Below, in pieces: positions 42,995-53,164 of a stretch of DNA of 63,807 bases. Each line of letters starts with the position of its first letter. The stretch's first letter is position 1. Source of the DNA: Cesiribacter sp. SM1 (GTDB lineage: Bacteria > Bacteroidota > Bacteroidia > Cytophagales > Cyclobacteriaceae); NCBI RefSeq assembly GCF_020178975.1, contig NZ_JAHXBU010000002.1, forward strand, positions 1 through 63,807. The letters are read 5' to 3'. The notes under the pieces were generated by a model, which made no database searches, was not told where the DNA came from, and saw only the letters and a program-made list of their open reading frames with translations. A program made the translations under genes and the position numbers.

Positions 42995-43252
42995 TCAGTT
43001 AAAGATATACAAAATATTATGATCAATAGACTCGAACATCTCAAAGACCACTTCCCTTTCTGAAAATCGTTCATCAAAGTTGTCGGTGATGTGGTTTAGC
43101 TCTTCCATCGTCATGTCGCTCTTGAATGCAATCATGATATAAGAGTCTTCTCCTAATGGTAAGTCAGCTTCATGCAGTTCTTCTACCCTTGAGAAAGACA
43201 TTTGAAACAAGGACCGGATGGTTCTTGGTTTGTGAAACGTAAAATTGATCAT
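42995..43252 (-). CDS. 85-aa hypothetical protein
   Basis: Starts MINFTFHKPRTIRSLFQMSF; alternates strands and helices, with acidic C-terminal half (MEELNHITDNFDERFSEREV). No domain recognised. Heads a two-gene minus-strand unit divergent from the large helicase fusion at 43514 (262-bp shared upstream region). Confidence 0.6.
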   Translation of the reverse strand: MINFTFHKPRTIRSLFQMSFSRVEELHEADLPLGEDSYIMIAFKSDMTMEELNHITDNFDERFSEREVVFEMFESIDHNILYIFN

Positions 43253-43513
43253 GGCTTTAATTGTTTTTAAGGTTTAAAAGAATTTAGCCATAAGGGTAGA
43301 GGACGTCCAAAGCGGCCAGGAAAGCAATGCTTATGTAGTAGTTTGAAACAAGGGGAATTTGGTCCAAAAGAACCAAAGTTAGGTATCGTAATAATGTTTA
43401 TAAATAACAAAGTATTACTTCGCTGTTTGAAGTCATAAACATTTGATTCTAAAAACGATATATTGCAATTTATCCATAAATAATCTCCATCTACAGAGTA
43501 TAGTGAAGCATCA

Positions 43514-46500
43514 ATGGTAGGGGTTGCTTTTTTTGATATAGAAGTAATACAGCAGCCAAAGGAAAAGATTGCTAGCATAGGGGTATTCTTTGAGAAAAAG
43601 GCTTGGCGTACCCTATCCCTGCATGATTTTGAGCGATTGTGTGAGCAGGCTACAGTGCTCTGCGGACACAATATCTTTGCCCATGATATCCCTCAATTAA
43701 TCAAAGCAGGCATTTCTCCCCGCTTTTCGCAGAAGGAATTCATTGATACCCTATATCTTTCCCCTCTTCTGTTTCCTAATAAACCTTACCATCGCCTCAT
43801 TAAAGACTATCAGCTGGTAAGTGGCCATATTAATAATCCTGTAGAAGATGCAAAACTTGCTTGTGTGGTACTTGAGGAATGTTTGCAGGCCTTTTACTCC
43901 TTGCCTCATGACTTTAGAAGTATCTTATCGGATCTGCTGAAAAATCAGCTCCAATTCTCTACTTTCTTCAAGCTAGCAACGCTGTCTAGAGAAGAAACAT
44001 TAAGCGAGGAGCACATTGACAGGAGAATTCACAACTACTTCAAAAACAAGATTTGCCAAAATGCAGATATAAATACGATTATTCAACAAAGTCCACTGAT
44101 ACTCGGATATGCACTGGCGCTCATCAATGCCACTGATCCCGGTTCTATAATTCCCCCCTGGCTGTTGTTCAAATTCCCTCAGTTGACAGCGTTAATGCAT
44201 CAGCTGCGGTCCCTTTCCTGCCAGCAAGCCTCTTGTAACTACTGTACTACAAATCTTTCGGCCTTAGCAGGGCTTAGGAAATATTATGGGTATGAGGGCT
44301 TCAGGAAGTTCAGTGAGAAGGAGCACGTCCCTCTGCAGCAAGAAGTGGTAGAAGCTGCATTGCGGGGAGAATCCCTGCTGGCTGTCTTTCCTACCGGTGG
44401 GGGTAAATCCTTAAGCTTTCAGCTCCCGGCCATCATGAAAGGAGTGGCGAACAGAGGACTTACTGTAGTGATCTCACCCTTGCAGGCCCTCATGAAAGAT
44501 CAGGTGGATGTACTTCGAAATCGGTTTGATGTTACGAGTGCCGTTGCCATTAATGGTTTGCTGTCCCCATTGGAACGCGCAGATGCCATTGAAAGGGTAC
44601 GGCAGGGAGGTGTGAGCCTTTTGTATATCGCTCCTGAATCTCTCCGCTCTAATACCATACTTAAACTTCTGAAGGGAAGGTATATTGAGCGCTTTGTCAT
44701 AGATGAAGCCCACTGCTTCTCCAGCTGGGGTCAGGATTTTCGGGTAGATTATCTCTATATCGGCAGATTTCTCCGAGAATTGGGAAAAGCAAAAAATCTT
44801 CCATTCACCACACCTGTTTCCTGCTTCACGGCCACCGCTAAGCCTGAAGTAGTACAGGATATTGTGCAATATTTTAAAAAGGAGACAGGCCTAAGCTTGA
44901 CGCTATATCAAACCAGTGCAGCCCGCAGGAACCTCCACTATCATGCTGCTATTGCAGAAAGCAGGGACCAAAAAATGCAGCAATTAGAAGACCTGTTGGA
45001 GAAAGTATCGGAACCTGCCATTGTGTATGTAAGCCGCACCAAAACTGCTGTTCATGTTGCAGAAGAATTGAAAAAGAGAGGATTCAAGGCTGCTGCTTAT
45101 CATGGCAAGATGGAGCCTGATGTAAAAATCAGCACACAGGACAGTTTTATGCGCGGAGAAAACAACATCATCGTGGCTACCTCCGCCTTTGGGATGGGCG
45201 TCGATAAAGAAAATGTGAAGATGGTGGTGCATTATGATATCTCTGACTCTCTGGAGAACTATCAGCAGGAAGCAGGTAGGGCCGGCCGGAAACCAGATTT
45301 AGAGGCCCATTGCCATTTGTTGTTCGATGAGAACGATTTGAATGAACATTTTGCCCTGCTCAACCAGACCAAGCTTAGCAAAAAGGAAATAGGTCAGATC
45401 TGGAAAGCTATTAAAGATTTTAAGCGCACAAAATTCACCAAATCGGCTCTGGAAATTGCGAAACAAGCCGGTTGGGAAACCGATGTGATGGAACTGGAGA
45501 CGCGGGTGAAAGCTGCCATTGCTGCGCTGGAGGATGTGAATTATGTAAGGAGGGAGCAAAACTCTCCACGCATTTTTGCGCAGAGCATTCTTGTCCGGAA
45601 CGTAGATGATGCCAACAAGATCATCAGGGCTAATGGGGGAAAATTTCCTGATAAACTGGAGCAGGATGCTATTAGAATTTACCAGTACCTTATTTCCCGG
45701 GAAGACACCATGGTCGATTATCTTTCCGATGATCTGGGAATCACGAAAGAAACTGTGGTACAGATTCTGCTTCACTTCAAAGAGTTGGGCTTGCTGGGCG
45801 ATACCCGCGATCTCACTGCGTTGGTCAACCCAGTCAGAAGTGAAAAGAGCACGGAACGATGCTACCAGCGCAGCATCCAGCTGGAAGAGGCTCTCATCGA
45901 GTTTTTGTTTCCTTCAGAAGATCTCGGTACCCTGAAAGTAAATCTAAGGGAGTGCAATGAAAAACTCATAGAGAGAGGCTGTGAAAGCAGCACCCTTGAG
46001 TCGATTCGTAATCTGCTCCAGTTTTGGGAGCACCAGCAGTGGATTCGCAAAGAACGGTTGGAGGCGCATCATATGCTTTACAGCCTTCAGTTCCGATTGA
46101 ATCGATCAGCAATACAGGAAAAGTTTAGCATCAGAAAGGCACTGGCCGCTGAGGTAGTGCGCTGGTTAATTAAGGAAAACCAGAGCAAGGTAAGCAGCAA
46201 AGAAAAGCGGGAGGAAGCGGCCTTACAGTTTTCAATGCTGGAAATGAAAACACATATCGAAACGTCAAACCTCTTCTTAGCGAAAGCTGCTCTGGTAGAA
46301 TATGAATCCATCCTGCTCTATCTACACTTTATTGGTGCCATTAAGCTGGAAGGTGGCCTTTTTGTGCTGTACAATCCCATGACAATCGTGCGGCTGGAAG
46401 AGAATAATTTAAAGCATTATACAAATGAAAATTATGCCAAATTAGAAAAGCACTATGAAAAGAAGGTAGAGCAAATTCATATTATTGGCGAGTATGCCCG

Positions 46501-48376
46501 GAAACAACTTCAAAATCATTTTGAAGCTTTAAGATTTGTAGACGATTACTTCCAGCTTAGCTATGATCATTTCATCAATAAATACTTCGGAAGACAAAAA
46601 GTAAATCTTAAACAGCCGATAACTGAAAAGAAATTCAGGGAGATCTTTGGCAGGCTTTCCGAAGAACAATTAGCCGTAGTGAAAGATAACAAGAATGAGA
46701 AAATTCTGGTTGGGGCCGGACCTGGCAGCGGTAAAACACGGGTTTTAGTACATAAGGTGGCTTCTTTGTTGATGATGGAAGATGTAAAACCAGAGCAGTT
46801 TCTAATGCTTACCTTTTCCCGCCCTGCAGCGACAGAATTTAAGGAGCGCTTGCAGCAGCTTATTGGCAAGGCCGCCTTCCAGATAGATGTCTTTACCTAT
46901 CATGGCTTTGCTTTTCAGTTGCTAGGCCGCGTTGGTGATCTCAAGAAATCTGATAATGTGATTCAACAGGCTACGGAGGCCCTGCTGAAGGAAGAAATCC
47001 CTGCAGATCGCATCAAGTGTAAAAGTGTGTTGGTGGTAGACGAGTACCAGGATATTAATCAGCAGGAATATGAGTTTCTTAACATCATCGCAGCACTTGC
47101 CGATGAGGTTCGGGTGATAGTCGTAGGCGACGATGACCAGAATATCTATGAGTTCAGGGGATCGTCTTTAACCTATATGCGCAGCTTCGTGGAAGAACAG
47201 AAAGCTAAACAATACCTCCTGAGCAAAAACTATAGGGCAAAGGCAAATCTAGTAGAATTTTCTAACCAGTTTTTGCGACTTTTCAGCTCAGAACGTCTTA
47301 AAGCCGGACTTTCTATCAGGGCTGAAGCTACTACCAATGGGTTACTGCAGATAACGCTTCATCCAATTAGTTCGAACCTCATCACTCCACTGGTTCAGGA
47401 TGTGGTAGCCCTTAGGCGCAGTGGTACCACTGCAGTACTCACCCATACCAATGAAGAGGCCATGCTGGTACAACATCTGCTAAAACAGGCGAATGTTCCT
47501 GCCCGGCTCATCGCTGCGCAGGATGGATTTTCTCTGCGCCAGCTCATTGAGCTGAGGTGTTTTTCTATATACCTTCACCAGGAGATTAACCATGAGCTTG
47601 GGTTTATTACGCAGGAATTATGGGAGAGAAGTCGCGATAGAATGGTGGGTCAGTTCGCTGGATCAGCAGATTTACCCTTGACCTTAGAAGTAATCAAAGG
47701 TTTTGAAAGGGATTTTGGAAAGCGCAAGTTTTGGTCCGATTGGATTGCATATTTGCAGGAGGTAAGAACAGAGAATTTCGCTTTCCCGGATGCCAACAAA
47801 GTACTGGTTTCTACCATGCACAAAGCCAAGGGCAAAGAGTTTGACCATGTTTTTCTGCTGTTGCAGCATTATTCCTTATCTACAGAAGCCAAAAAGCGGG
47901 TGGTATATGTAGCGATCACCAGAGCGAAGGAAAGTCTACATATTCATACCGATCAAAGCTATTTTAATAAGTTTGGTGTGCAGGATCTCCAGATCATCAG
48001 AAATAATGAAATTTATCCAGCACCTCAGGAAATAGAACTAGAACTAGGCATGTCTGATGTTTGGCTCGATCTGTTTAAACAGCCTAAGGTCATCAGTCTG
48101 GTGAAAGAGCTAACTGCAGGAACGGTTTTGGAGACCCCTTCAAAGCTAACTGATGGATTGGCCGTTCGTCAACAATGTGTCGTAAAATTCTCCTCCAAAT
48201 TCAAAGAAAAGCTCACACAGCTAGAAGTGCAGGGATATAAATGCTGCAGGGCAGAAGTGGCACACATCATAGTCTGGTATTGTGAAGAAGAGATTAAGGA
48301 GTTTCGGGTAGTGTTACCCAGGCTATTTCTGGAGAACTGTACTGGAGCTGCTACATTTGATAGGACAGAGAGTTAG
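43514..48376 (+). CDS. DEDD exonuclease-RecQ helicase-UvrD helicase fusion, 1620 aa
   Basis: Three enzymes in one chain. Residues ~1-130 form a DnaQ-like 3'-5' exonuclease: FFDIEV (motif I), CGHNIFAHDIP (II) and HINNPVEDA (III, DEDDh-type). Residues ~270-620 form a RecQ helicase: Walker A FPTGGGKSLSFQ (~290), VIDEAHCFSSWGQDFR, SCFTATAKPEVV and GMGVDKENVKMVVHYD, then QQEAGRAGRKPD, followed by a winged-helix-like region. From ~1050 a UvrD/Rep helicase: VGAGPGSGKTRVL (~1065), VVDEYQDINQQEYEFL, VGDDDQNIYEFRGSS and YVAITRAKES. A processing machine for DNA ends, likely in repair or recombination; related fusions occur in Bacteroidota. Confidence 0.9.
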   Translation: MVGVAFFDIEVIQQPKEKIASIGVFFEKKAWRTLSLHDFERLCEQATVLCGHNIFAHDIPQLIKAGISPRFSQKEFIDTLYLSPLLFPNKPYHRLIKDYQLVSGHINNPVEDAKLACVVLEECLQAFYSLPHDFRSILSDLLKNQLQFSTFFKLATLSREETLSEEHIDRRIHNYFKNKICQNADINTIIQQSPLILGYALALINATDPGSIIPPWLLFKFPQLTALMHQLRSLSCQQASCNYCTTNLSALAGLRKYYGYEGFRKFSEKEHVPLQQEVVEAALRGESLLAVFPTGGGKSLSFQLPAIMKGVANRGLTVVISPLQALMKDQVDVLRNRFDVTSAVAINGLLSPLERADAIERVRQGGVSLLYIAPESLRSNTILKLLKGRYIERFVIDEAHCFSSWGQDFRVDYLYIGRFLRELGKAKNLPFTTPVSCFTATAKPEVVQDIVQYFKKETGLSLTLYQTSAARRNLHYHAAIAESRDQKMQQLEDLLEKVSEPAIVYVSRTKTAVHVAEELKKRGFKAAAYHGKMEPDVKISTQDSFMRGENNIIVATSAFGMGVDKENVKMVVHYDISDSLENYQQEAGRAGRKPDLEAHCHLLFDENDLNEHFALLNQTKLSKKEIGQIWKAIKDFKRTKFTKSALEIAKQAGWETDVMELETRVKAAIAALEDVNYVRREQNSPRIFAQSILVRNVDDANKIIRANGGKFPDKLEQDAIRIYQYLISREDTMVDYLSDDLGITKETVVQILLHFKELGLLGDTRDLTALVNPVRSEKSTERCYQRSIQLEEALIEFLFPSEDLGTLKVNLRECNEKLIERGCESSTLESIRNLLQFWEHQQWIRKERLEAHHMLYSLQFRLNRSAIQEKFSIRKALAAEVVRWLIKENQSKVSSKEKREEAALQFSMLEMKTHIETSNLFLAKAALVEYESILLYLHFIGAIKLEGGLFVLYNPMTIVRLEENNLKHYTNENYAKLEKHYEKKVEQIHIIGEYARKQLQNHFEALRFVDDYFQLSYDHFINKYFGRQKVNLKQPITEKKFREIFGRLSEEQLAVVKDNKNEKILVGAGPGSGKTRVLVHKVASLLMMEDVKPEQFLMLTFSRPAATEFKERLQQLIGKAAFQIDVFTYHGFAFQLLGRVGDLKKSDNVIQQATEALLKEEIPADRIKCKSVLVVDEYQDINQQEYEFLNIIAALADEVRVIVVGDDDQNIYEFRGSSLTYMRSFVEEQKAKQYLLSKNYRAKANLVEFSNQFLRLFSSERLKAGLSIRAEATTNGLLQITLHPISSNLITPLVQDVVALRRSGTTAVLTHTNEEAMLVQHLLKQANVPARLIAAQDGFSLRQLIELRCFSIYLHQEINHELGFITQELWERSRDRMVGQFAGSADLPLTLEVIKGFERDFGKRKFWSDWIAYLQEVRTENFAFPDANKVLVSTMHKAKGKEFDHVFLLLQHYSLSTEAKKRVVYVAITRAKESLHIHTDQSYFNKFGVQDLQIIRNNEIYPAPQEIELELGMSDVWLDLFKQPKVISLVKELTAGTVLETPSKLTDGLAVRQQCVVKFSSKFKEKLTQLEVQGYKCCRAEVAHIIVWYCEEEIKEFRVVLPRLFLENCTGAATFDRTES

Positions 48377-48419
48377 GCTTCCACCAGGGCACCTTCTACA
48401 ACCGCGATTTCTATGATTC

Positions 48420-48631
48420 AATCCAGTGCAGTTGTATAGTTTCTTCATTTTGCCAGTCGACCCTGTTTCTGTTGTCTCTGACGCAGCCAAAAATTCTGTG
48501 ATTTTTTTTCTAATAGCATTAGGTACTGTCATTTTCCTTTTTCCTTCTTCTGTTTTCCTGTAGGAGTAATTGGCTAATTCTCCTTTTTTACAGATGGCTG
48601 CCATCGCTCCCATGTGGAAGAGCCGCTTCAT
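48420..48631 (-). pseudogene. IS110-family transposase C-terminal remnant
   Basis: LFHMGAMAAICKKGELANYS, then EEGKRKMTVPNAIRKKI, matches the C-terminal region of IS110 transposases (MGALSAIR..NELK.YYERK..EGK.KMSV.NA.R.K). Only ~60 residues remain; it starts just past the helicase gene's end. The element's other parts are not seen. Confidence 0.6.
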
Positions 48632-48781
48632 TTTCTTGTTAGCATACTGACTGATCCTGGTATATTCACTTTACAGCGGTTCTAAACCTGGGAGGAGGTC
48701 ACAACTCCACTAGCCAAATAAGCCGCACCTGTGATCATGATAAGCAGAAAAAGTATATGTACTTCTCTGGCAACTATCTTC

Positions 48782-49072
48782 TTAGTTTTTAGCTGCATGA
48801 GGATGTGGGTTTTTGTTAACAATGGCAAACAGTTCTATACCTTCAGGAGTCTTTAGCGCTACAGGAGGCTTACAGACTTTACAAGGCTCATAACCTTTAG
48901 CCCTGGCATCTTTTACCGTTGTTTCAATCTTGCTCTTACTAAGATACCTGCAACCATCTTCATGATACTTAGAACCGGTTTTGGTTACATAGACAGTTTG
49001 TAGTGAACTTGCATAGACAAACCCTATCAGCAGAACTAGTATTAGCAGAGTTCTTTGAAAAAATCTTTGCAT
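48782..49072 (-). CDS. small exported protein with thermonuclease-type C-terminal motif
   Basis: 96 aa. A hydrophobic N-terminus (LLILVLLIGFVYASSL) precedes VYVTKTGSKYHEDGCRYLSK ... YEPCKVCKPP, a Cys/His motif found alone or attached to SNase-like nucleases and Ada-like zinc sites. A nuclease gene lies 370 bp away on the other strand. Function unknown; may bind zinc. Confidence 0.7.
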   Translation of the reverse strand: MQRFFQRTLLILVLLIGFVYASSLQTVYVTKTGSKYHEDGCRYLSKSKIETTVKDARAKGYEPCKVCKPPVALKTPEGIELFAIVNKNPHPHAAKN

Positions 49073-49140
49073 GCGAGAGAGGTTTTGCTTTAAGTTAATA
49101 ATTAATATAGTTATTCCAATAGCTGTATTCTGATAAAGAG

Positions 49141-49416
49141 ATGAATCATTATACTGACGCTGAAATAGTTGTACATCACATTACAGCCTTAGTTGGTAAT
49201 GATCCTGCTAATTGGTGTATAGGCAGGAGCCTGAATACTCCTATTCCAGAAAATGAGCTACACAGAATACAAGCGCTGGTATATTATCCCTGCGAATGGG
49301 ATACAGCAAAAGAGGTGTATAGCTTTATGGTCAACAACTACGGCTTACAGCAAGATCTTTGGTGGTCAATAAATAGTGGCTCTCTGATCTATGTTTATAA
49401 AGCAGTCAATCCCTAA
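49141..49416 (+). CDS. 91-aa hypothetical protein
   Basis: Starts MNHYTDAEIVVHHITALVGN; aromatic-rich (VYYPCEWDTAKEVYSFMVNN), no signal peptide, no recognised domain. Precedes the nuclease gene by 28 bp (with the downstream ATG at 49445), so likely the same transcript. Confidence 0.55.
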   Translation: MNHYTDAEIVVHHITALVGNDPANWCIGRSLNTPIPENELHRIQALVYYPCEWDTAKEVYSFMVNNYGLQQDLWWSINSGSLIYVYKAVNP

Positions 49417-49444
49417 CTTAGTCTTAAAATTTACCCCTCTGGAG

Positions 49445-50134
49445 ATGAAGAACAAAAGTGCTGTTAGAAGTCTATTGCTACTGTTTGGCCTGTTACTGTT
49501 TATTAGTGGCGCCTGTGAAGAAGAGAATGCAGTAAAAGAAGGTGTAGAATATAAAGGCAGGGTTGTAGGGGTTTCAGATGGTGATACCTTCACCCTTCTT
49601 ACTCCTGATAAGCAGCAGATAAAAGTAAGACTATCAGAAATTGATGCACCGGAAAGCGCACAACCCTATGGAACCAGGGCAAAACAAGTCTTATCAGATT
49701 TAATCTTTCAGAAGGATATTACTGTAGTGAAAGAAGACATAGACCGTTACGGCAGGCTGGTAGGGCATATATATGCCAATGGTACGCATGTGAACCGTAA
49801 GCTGGTACAAGATGGCATGGCTTGGGTGTACAGGCAGTATCTGAAAGATCAAACCTTGCTCCAGGATGAACAGCAGGCAAAAGAGGCTAAACGGGGTTTA
49901 TGGAGTTTACCAAGCACAGAACAAGTACCTCCTTGGGAATGGAGGAAAGGCAATAGAACTGGCAACTCTGGCAATGACCCCGTAAGCAATGAGCAGGAGT
50001 TTACCTGTGGTAGTAAAACCAGATGCAGTCAAATGACCAGTTGCGAAGAGGCAATGTATTACCTGAAAGAATGCGGAGTTACGACGCTAGACGGAGACGG
50101 AGACGGGATGCCATGCGAAGCCCTTTGCCGGTAA
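49445..50134 (+). CDS. thermonuclease (SNase-like) lipoprotein with excalibur domain
   Basis: 229 aa from the ATG at 49445. Lipobox FISGAC. The SNase domain shows GVSDGDTFTLL, VRLSEIDAPESAQPYG (catalytic Arg, Asp and Glu) and DRYGRLVGHIY (second Arg), then LVQDGMAWVYRQY. The C-terminus (ECGVTTLDGDGDGMPCE) is an excalibur calcium-binding motif. It would degrade extracellular or periplasmic nucleic acid with Ca. Confidence 0.9.
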   Translation: MKNKSAVRSLLLLFGLLLFISGACEEENAVKEGVEYKGRVVGVSDGDTFTLLTPDKQQIKVRLSEIDAPESAQPYGTRAKQVLSDLIFQKDITVVKEDIDRYGRLVGHIYANGTHVNRKLVQDGMAWVYRQYLKDQTLLQDEQQAKEAKRGLWSLPSTEQVPPWEWRKGNRTGNSGNDPVSNEQEFTCGSKTRCSQMTSCEEAMYYLKECGVTTLDGDGDGMPCEALCR

Positions 50135-50404
50135 CATGAATCCGATTCTGATTAAGTGTAACGCATGTCTTGAACCTTCACAGGTAATGGAGATGCTGCT
50201 TTTGCCGAACATCTTACTAACCTTGGCCTTGCCTACTGGATCAATAAAAAGGCAGAGGCTACCGAAGATGGCCTGTTTAAGCGCAGTAGCCACTAGAAGT
50301 AAACTGTGGCTAAAACAGTAGGTTCTATAAGGCCTAAATCCTTATGAGTAATAATCTACTTTTTAGGAATATATTTATAAACTATTCGATCAATGCAGTA
50401 GCTA

Positions 50405-50818
50405 CTACTTCCTTATTTTTCCAGAATTGTGGGTAGATAATGTTCCTGCTTTTTGTACTGCATCCAAAATACGGTACAGTTGTCTGTCAGCTACATTATT
50501 CTTACTACCATTTGTAATCTTAGTCCTTGAATGTTTCTCCCCCTTAAGCTGGCTTAGATGTGATACATCCATTTGAGGATACGCATCAAAAAAGCTAGGT
50601 AGATCAAAACTATAATCAATATGTCCGGCAGCAAGTGGTGATTTTCCCTTTTCCTCCAGGTATAAATTTGCACGCTTCAAAGTCTCTTTTTTCAATTCTG
50701 CCCAGGAATCTCCTTGGGCTGCAATCAATTCACTGTTATTTTTTCCTGTGTGTCCTATAGCGCTAAAACTACCATCTCTTTCTATGATGACTGTGAATAT
50801 GATCCTCTGTTTCTTCAT
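50405..50818 (-). CDS. HicB-like protein without a HicA partner
   Basis: 137 aa. The first ~50 residues follow the HicB partial RNase H fold (VIIERDGSFSAIGHTGKNNS, GDSWAELKKETLKRANLYLE). The rest (SHLSQLKGEKHSRTKITNG, then DRQLYRILDAVQKAG) suits a DNA-binding tail. No HicA-like toxin is adjacent on either side. It may be an orphan antitoxin or a regulator. Confidence 0.6.
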   Translation of the reverse strand: MKKQRIIFTVIIERDGSFSAIGHTGKNNSELIAAQGDSWAELKKETLKRANLYLEEKGKSPLAAGHIDYSFDLPSFFDAYPQMDVSHLSQLKGEKHSRTKITNGSKNNVADRQLYRILDAVQKAGTLSTHNSGKIRK

Positions 50819-52009
50819 AACTATATTAATACCCTCTAAAAGTTGTGAGCTATTTTCTAAATTACTAATTAATTTAGTTACTTGCTAATATTATTAGTAT
50901 TTTTCCAATTATTGATCAGCTCTCACTGATCTAGACACCTGAATATGTGGCTGGTATTACGCTACCTCCGGCATGTCTGTCAGTGAAAACGTTGAGTTAA
51001 ATAGCATAATACCAGAGAAGATGAGCAGTATATTAGTGGCGGTGGCTGTGATATCTCATGGCCGCTAATGATCTGTCCTCGAGGCTGAGGATTGTTGCAC
51101 TGGGCAGCTATATTATCAACTTAGGAGGAGCATAGGGAACTGAAGCTGTAGCAGTATATGGAGTCTTGCCGAATGCATCAGCATTACTTAGGGAGCATAT
51201 TCTGATATAAGCTACGAGATTGGTGCCTATAGATGTGCAGGAGTAAATACCAGAGGGAAAGAAAAATTTTCCCCCTCTGGTTCACATTAATGAATCCCCG
51301 ATTAGCGTAAAAAGCGTCTATAAAAACATCCTCCTGTGAAGCACCTTCACCTTTTATTGATAAGATCCGACAACCCTTCTACAGGAAAAAAATTAAAGAA
51401 TTAAGAATAACGATGGATCTACAAGATGGGAGGATAGGCCGTGGTATTTTTGCCCCTTATTCACCGGTAGGCATAAGCCCATAGACAATTTTACAAAGCC
51501 GAAGACTGCGCCGGTATTGATGCTGAATTTAATGGTGTACACCCGAATGAAGGAAGTAATGTTTCGATTTTATCAGCAATTTCAGACCAGGAAGCCACTA
51601 TCTTCCAGGCGCCAGCTACTTTATTTGTACCCGGCAAGAAGCAATTCAGCCAGGCATAAGCAGGAAGTTATAAATGATCGCTTTCTTCACCCTGGTAAGT
51701 TTTACGCTTGGCTTTGCAACATGCCCATTTATCGTTTATGCCAAAGGAGCATGTAGTCTCACGGGCTTACAGCCGGCTTATGAGCCTAAAAATTCTTTTG
51801 GTCTTTTTCTCCCTTTATAAAATCATCATAGTAGCAACAGGCCCTACTCTGTACAAAAGCGGAAAATTACACAACAGAAAAAAGGGGAAAGTATGATGGC
51901 ACATCTGGGAATGCCCGGACAAAAAAAACAGCAGCGAGCTGCTACCTGGAAAAATCCACTGCTTTGAATACCACTTGCATCCATCAACACCAAGCCCCTG
52001 GATGTAGAA
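50819..52009. other. 1191-bp interval without an intact gene
   Basis: Contains a hairpin at 51250-51280. Around 51505-51660 a short frame reads like coding debris (GIDAEFNGVHPNEGSNVSIL, then PATLFVPGKKQFSQ). I see no complete gene, RNA or IS in the remainder. Confidence 0.55.
51250..51280. terminator. terminator-like hairpin
   Basis: CCAGAGGG (51250-51257) and CCCTCTGG (51273-51280) form a perfect 8-bp stem with an A/T-rich loop; no long T-run follows, so termination is uncertain. Confidence 0.4.
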
Positions 52010-52714
52010 CTAAGTTAGCAGCCTTCGGTCAAGTTCTTCCATGTACTTTTTGGCAGGGCGCGGGTTCTGAGTAGAAAGGTATTTAAGCGTTACCTTTACA
52101 TATCCATTAGCCAGATCGTCTACTGTTATATCATAAGCCTTCTTGTACCTTACGGTAGCGAAACTCTCGATGACTAGTTTTTCAGCATTTCCACCTACCA
52201 CTCTTTCTTGGTACCCTCTTTTCTCCCAGGTGACACTAATCATACCAATGTCCTTCTGATGGAAGAGTTTTTTCCCGAAGAACAGGCTGTTGATAAAGTG
52301 ATTCCCCTCAATGTATTTTGTTTCTTTAAGAGCCACATCAAATACGTGGCTATAGTTGCCTTTATAAATTTTCTCAATGAACTGGTAGTCAGGCTCATCC
52401 TTAAACTTCTTCCTGATGTAAAGTAGCCCAACACCCGCAGCAACGAGGGTTATGGGCAGCAGCCATGCGATTGGTGGCGTAGGGTTGGAGCCCCACCCAG
52501 CTACCATAACACATAAAAGTACAATTCCAAAAAAAATAAGCACACCCGCAATCACCTGGCCGAGTACATGAAAAACGACCAGGGCAGCGCCAGTCCATCC
52601 CAGAACAGAAGAAGAAACCATCCCTGCAAAGGGAAAATTAACACCCATACGTAACTGAACGTATGCTAAAATCAGAAAGGTGAATCCTAAGTAAAGAAGC
52701 CAACGGCTTTTCAT
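52010..52714 (-). CDS. membrane hypothetical protein
   Basis: 234 aa from the ATG at 52712-52714 (an earlier start at 52750 lacks support). Three or four membrane helices in the first 100 residues (WLLYLGFTFLILAYVQL, AGVLIFFGIVLLCVMVAG, LLPITLVAAGVGLLYI) are followed by a soluble domain with KIYKGNYSHVFDVALKETKY. No family is recognised. Confidence 0.7.
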   Translation of the reverse strand: MKSRWLLYLGFTFLILAYVQLRMGVNFPFAGMVSSSVLGWTGAALVVFHVLGQVIAGVLIFFGIVLLCVMVAGWGSNPTPPIAWLLPITLVAAGVGLLYIRKKFKDEPDYQFIEKIYKGNYSHVFDVALKETKYIEGNHFINSLFFGKKLFHQKDIGMISVTWEKRGYQERVVGGNAEKLVIESFATVRYKKAYDITVDDLANGYVKVTLKYLSTQNPRPAKKYMEELDRRLLT

Positions 52715-53164
52715 AGAGGAAAAAAATTTGGGTTTACTGGTAACTACCACAAAAAGGCTTACTTACCAGAAAAGAAACAAGCTGGTAAAAAAAGTTTTGC
52801 AGGATTGCTTAATCCTGACTTCGCTGCTATGCACAATAAATACATATTCCTTCATCTTTAGCGCTGAAGCTGGCGCATTGCTCCTCAACACCCACCAGGA
52901 ATAAGAACCTCCGTCAATACGCACGCTCATCTACTGGGAAACGCTCCTTATAACAAAATCAATCCCTTCACTAAGAGCGTACAGCACCAGCCACCAATCA
53001 ACTGGTTATGAGCTTAATATAACAATATACCGGTTAAAACCCCACTGCTTTTTCCAAATTCTTGTATTACTAACCATTCCTTAATATAGCGGGCCTGCTC
53101 AGGCATCCACAAATCATACCCCTGCTTTTGATCTGAAAGCAGCTGCCGGCTGTGGACTAAAATG
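52715..53164. other. 450-bp gene-free interval
   Basis: No gene, RNA or clear repeat seen; borders the IS1 remnant. Confidence 0.5.

Noticed and set aside
51517-51756. 79-codon frame in the 50.8-52.0 kb gap
   Set aside because: Another frame over the same bases looks more protein-like, and neither has a start or domain; treated as debris.
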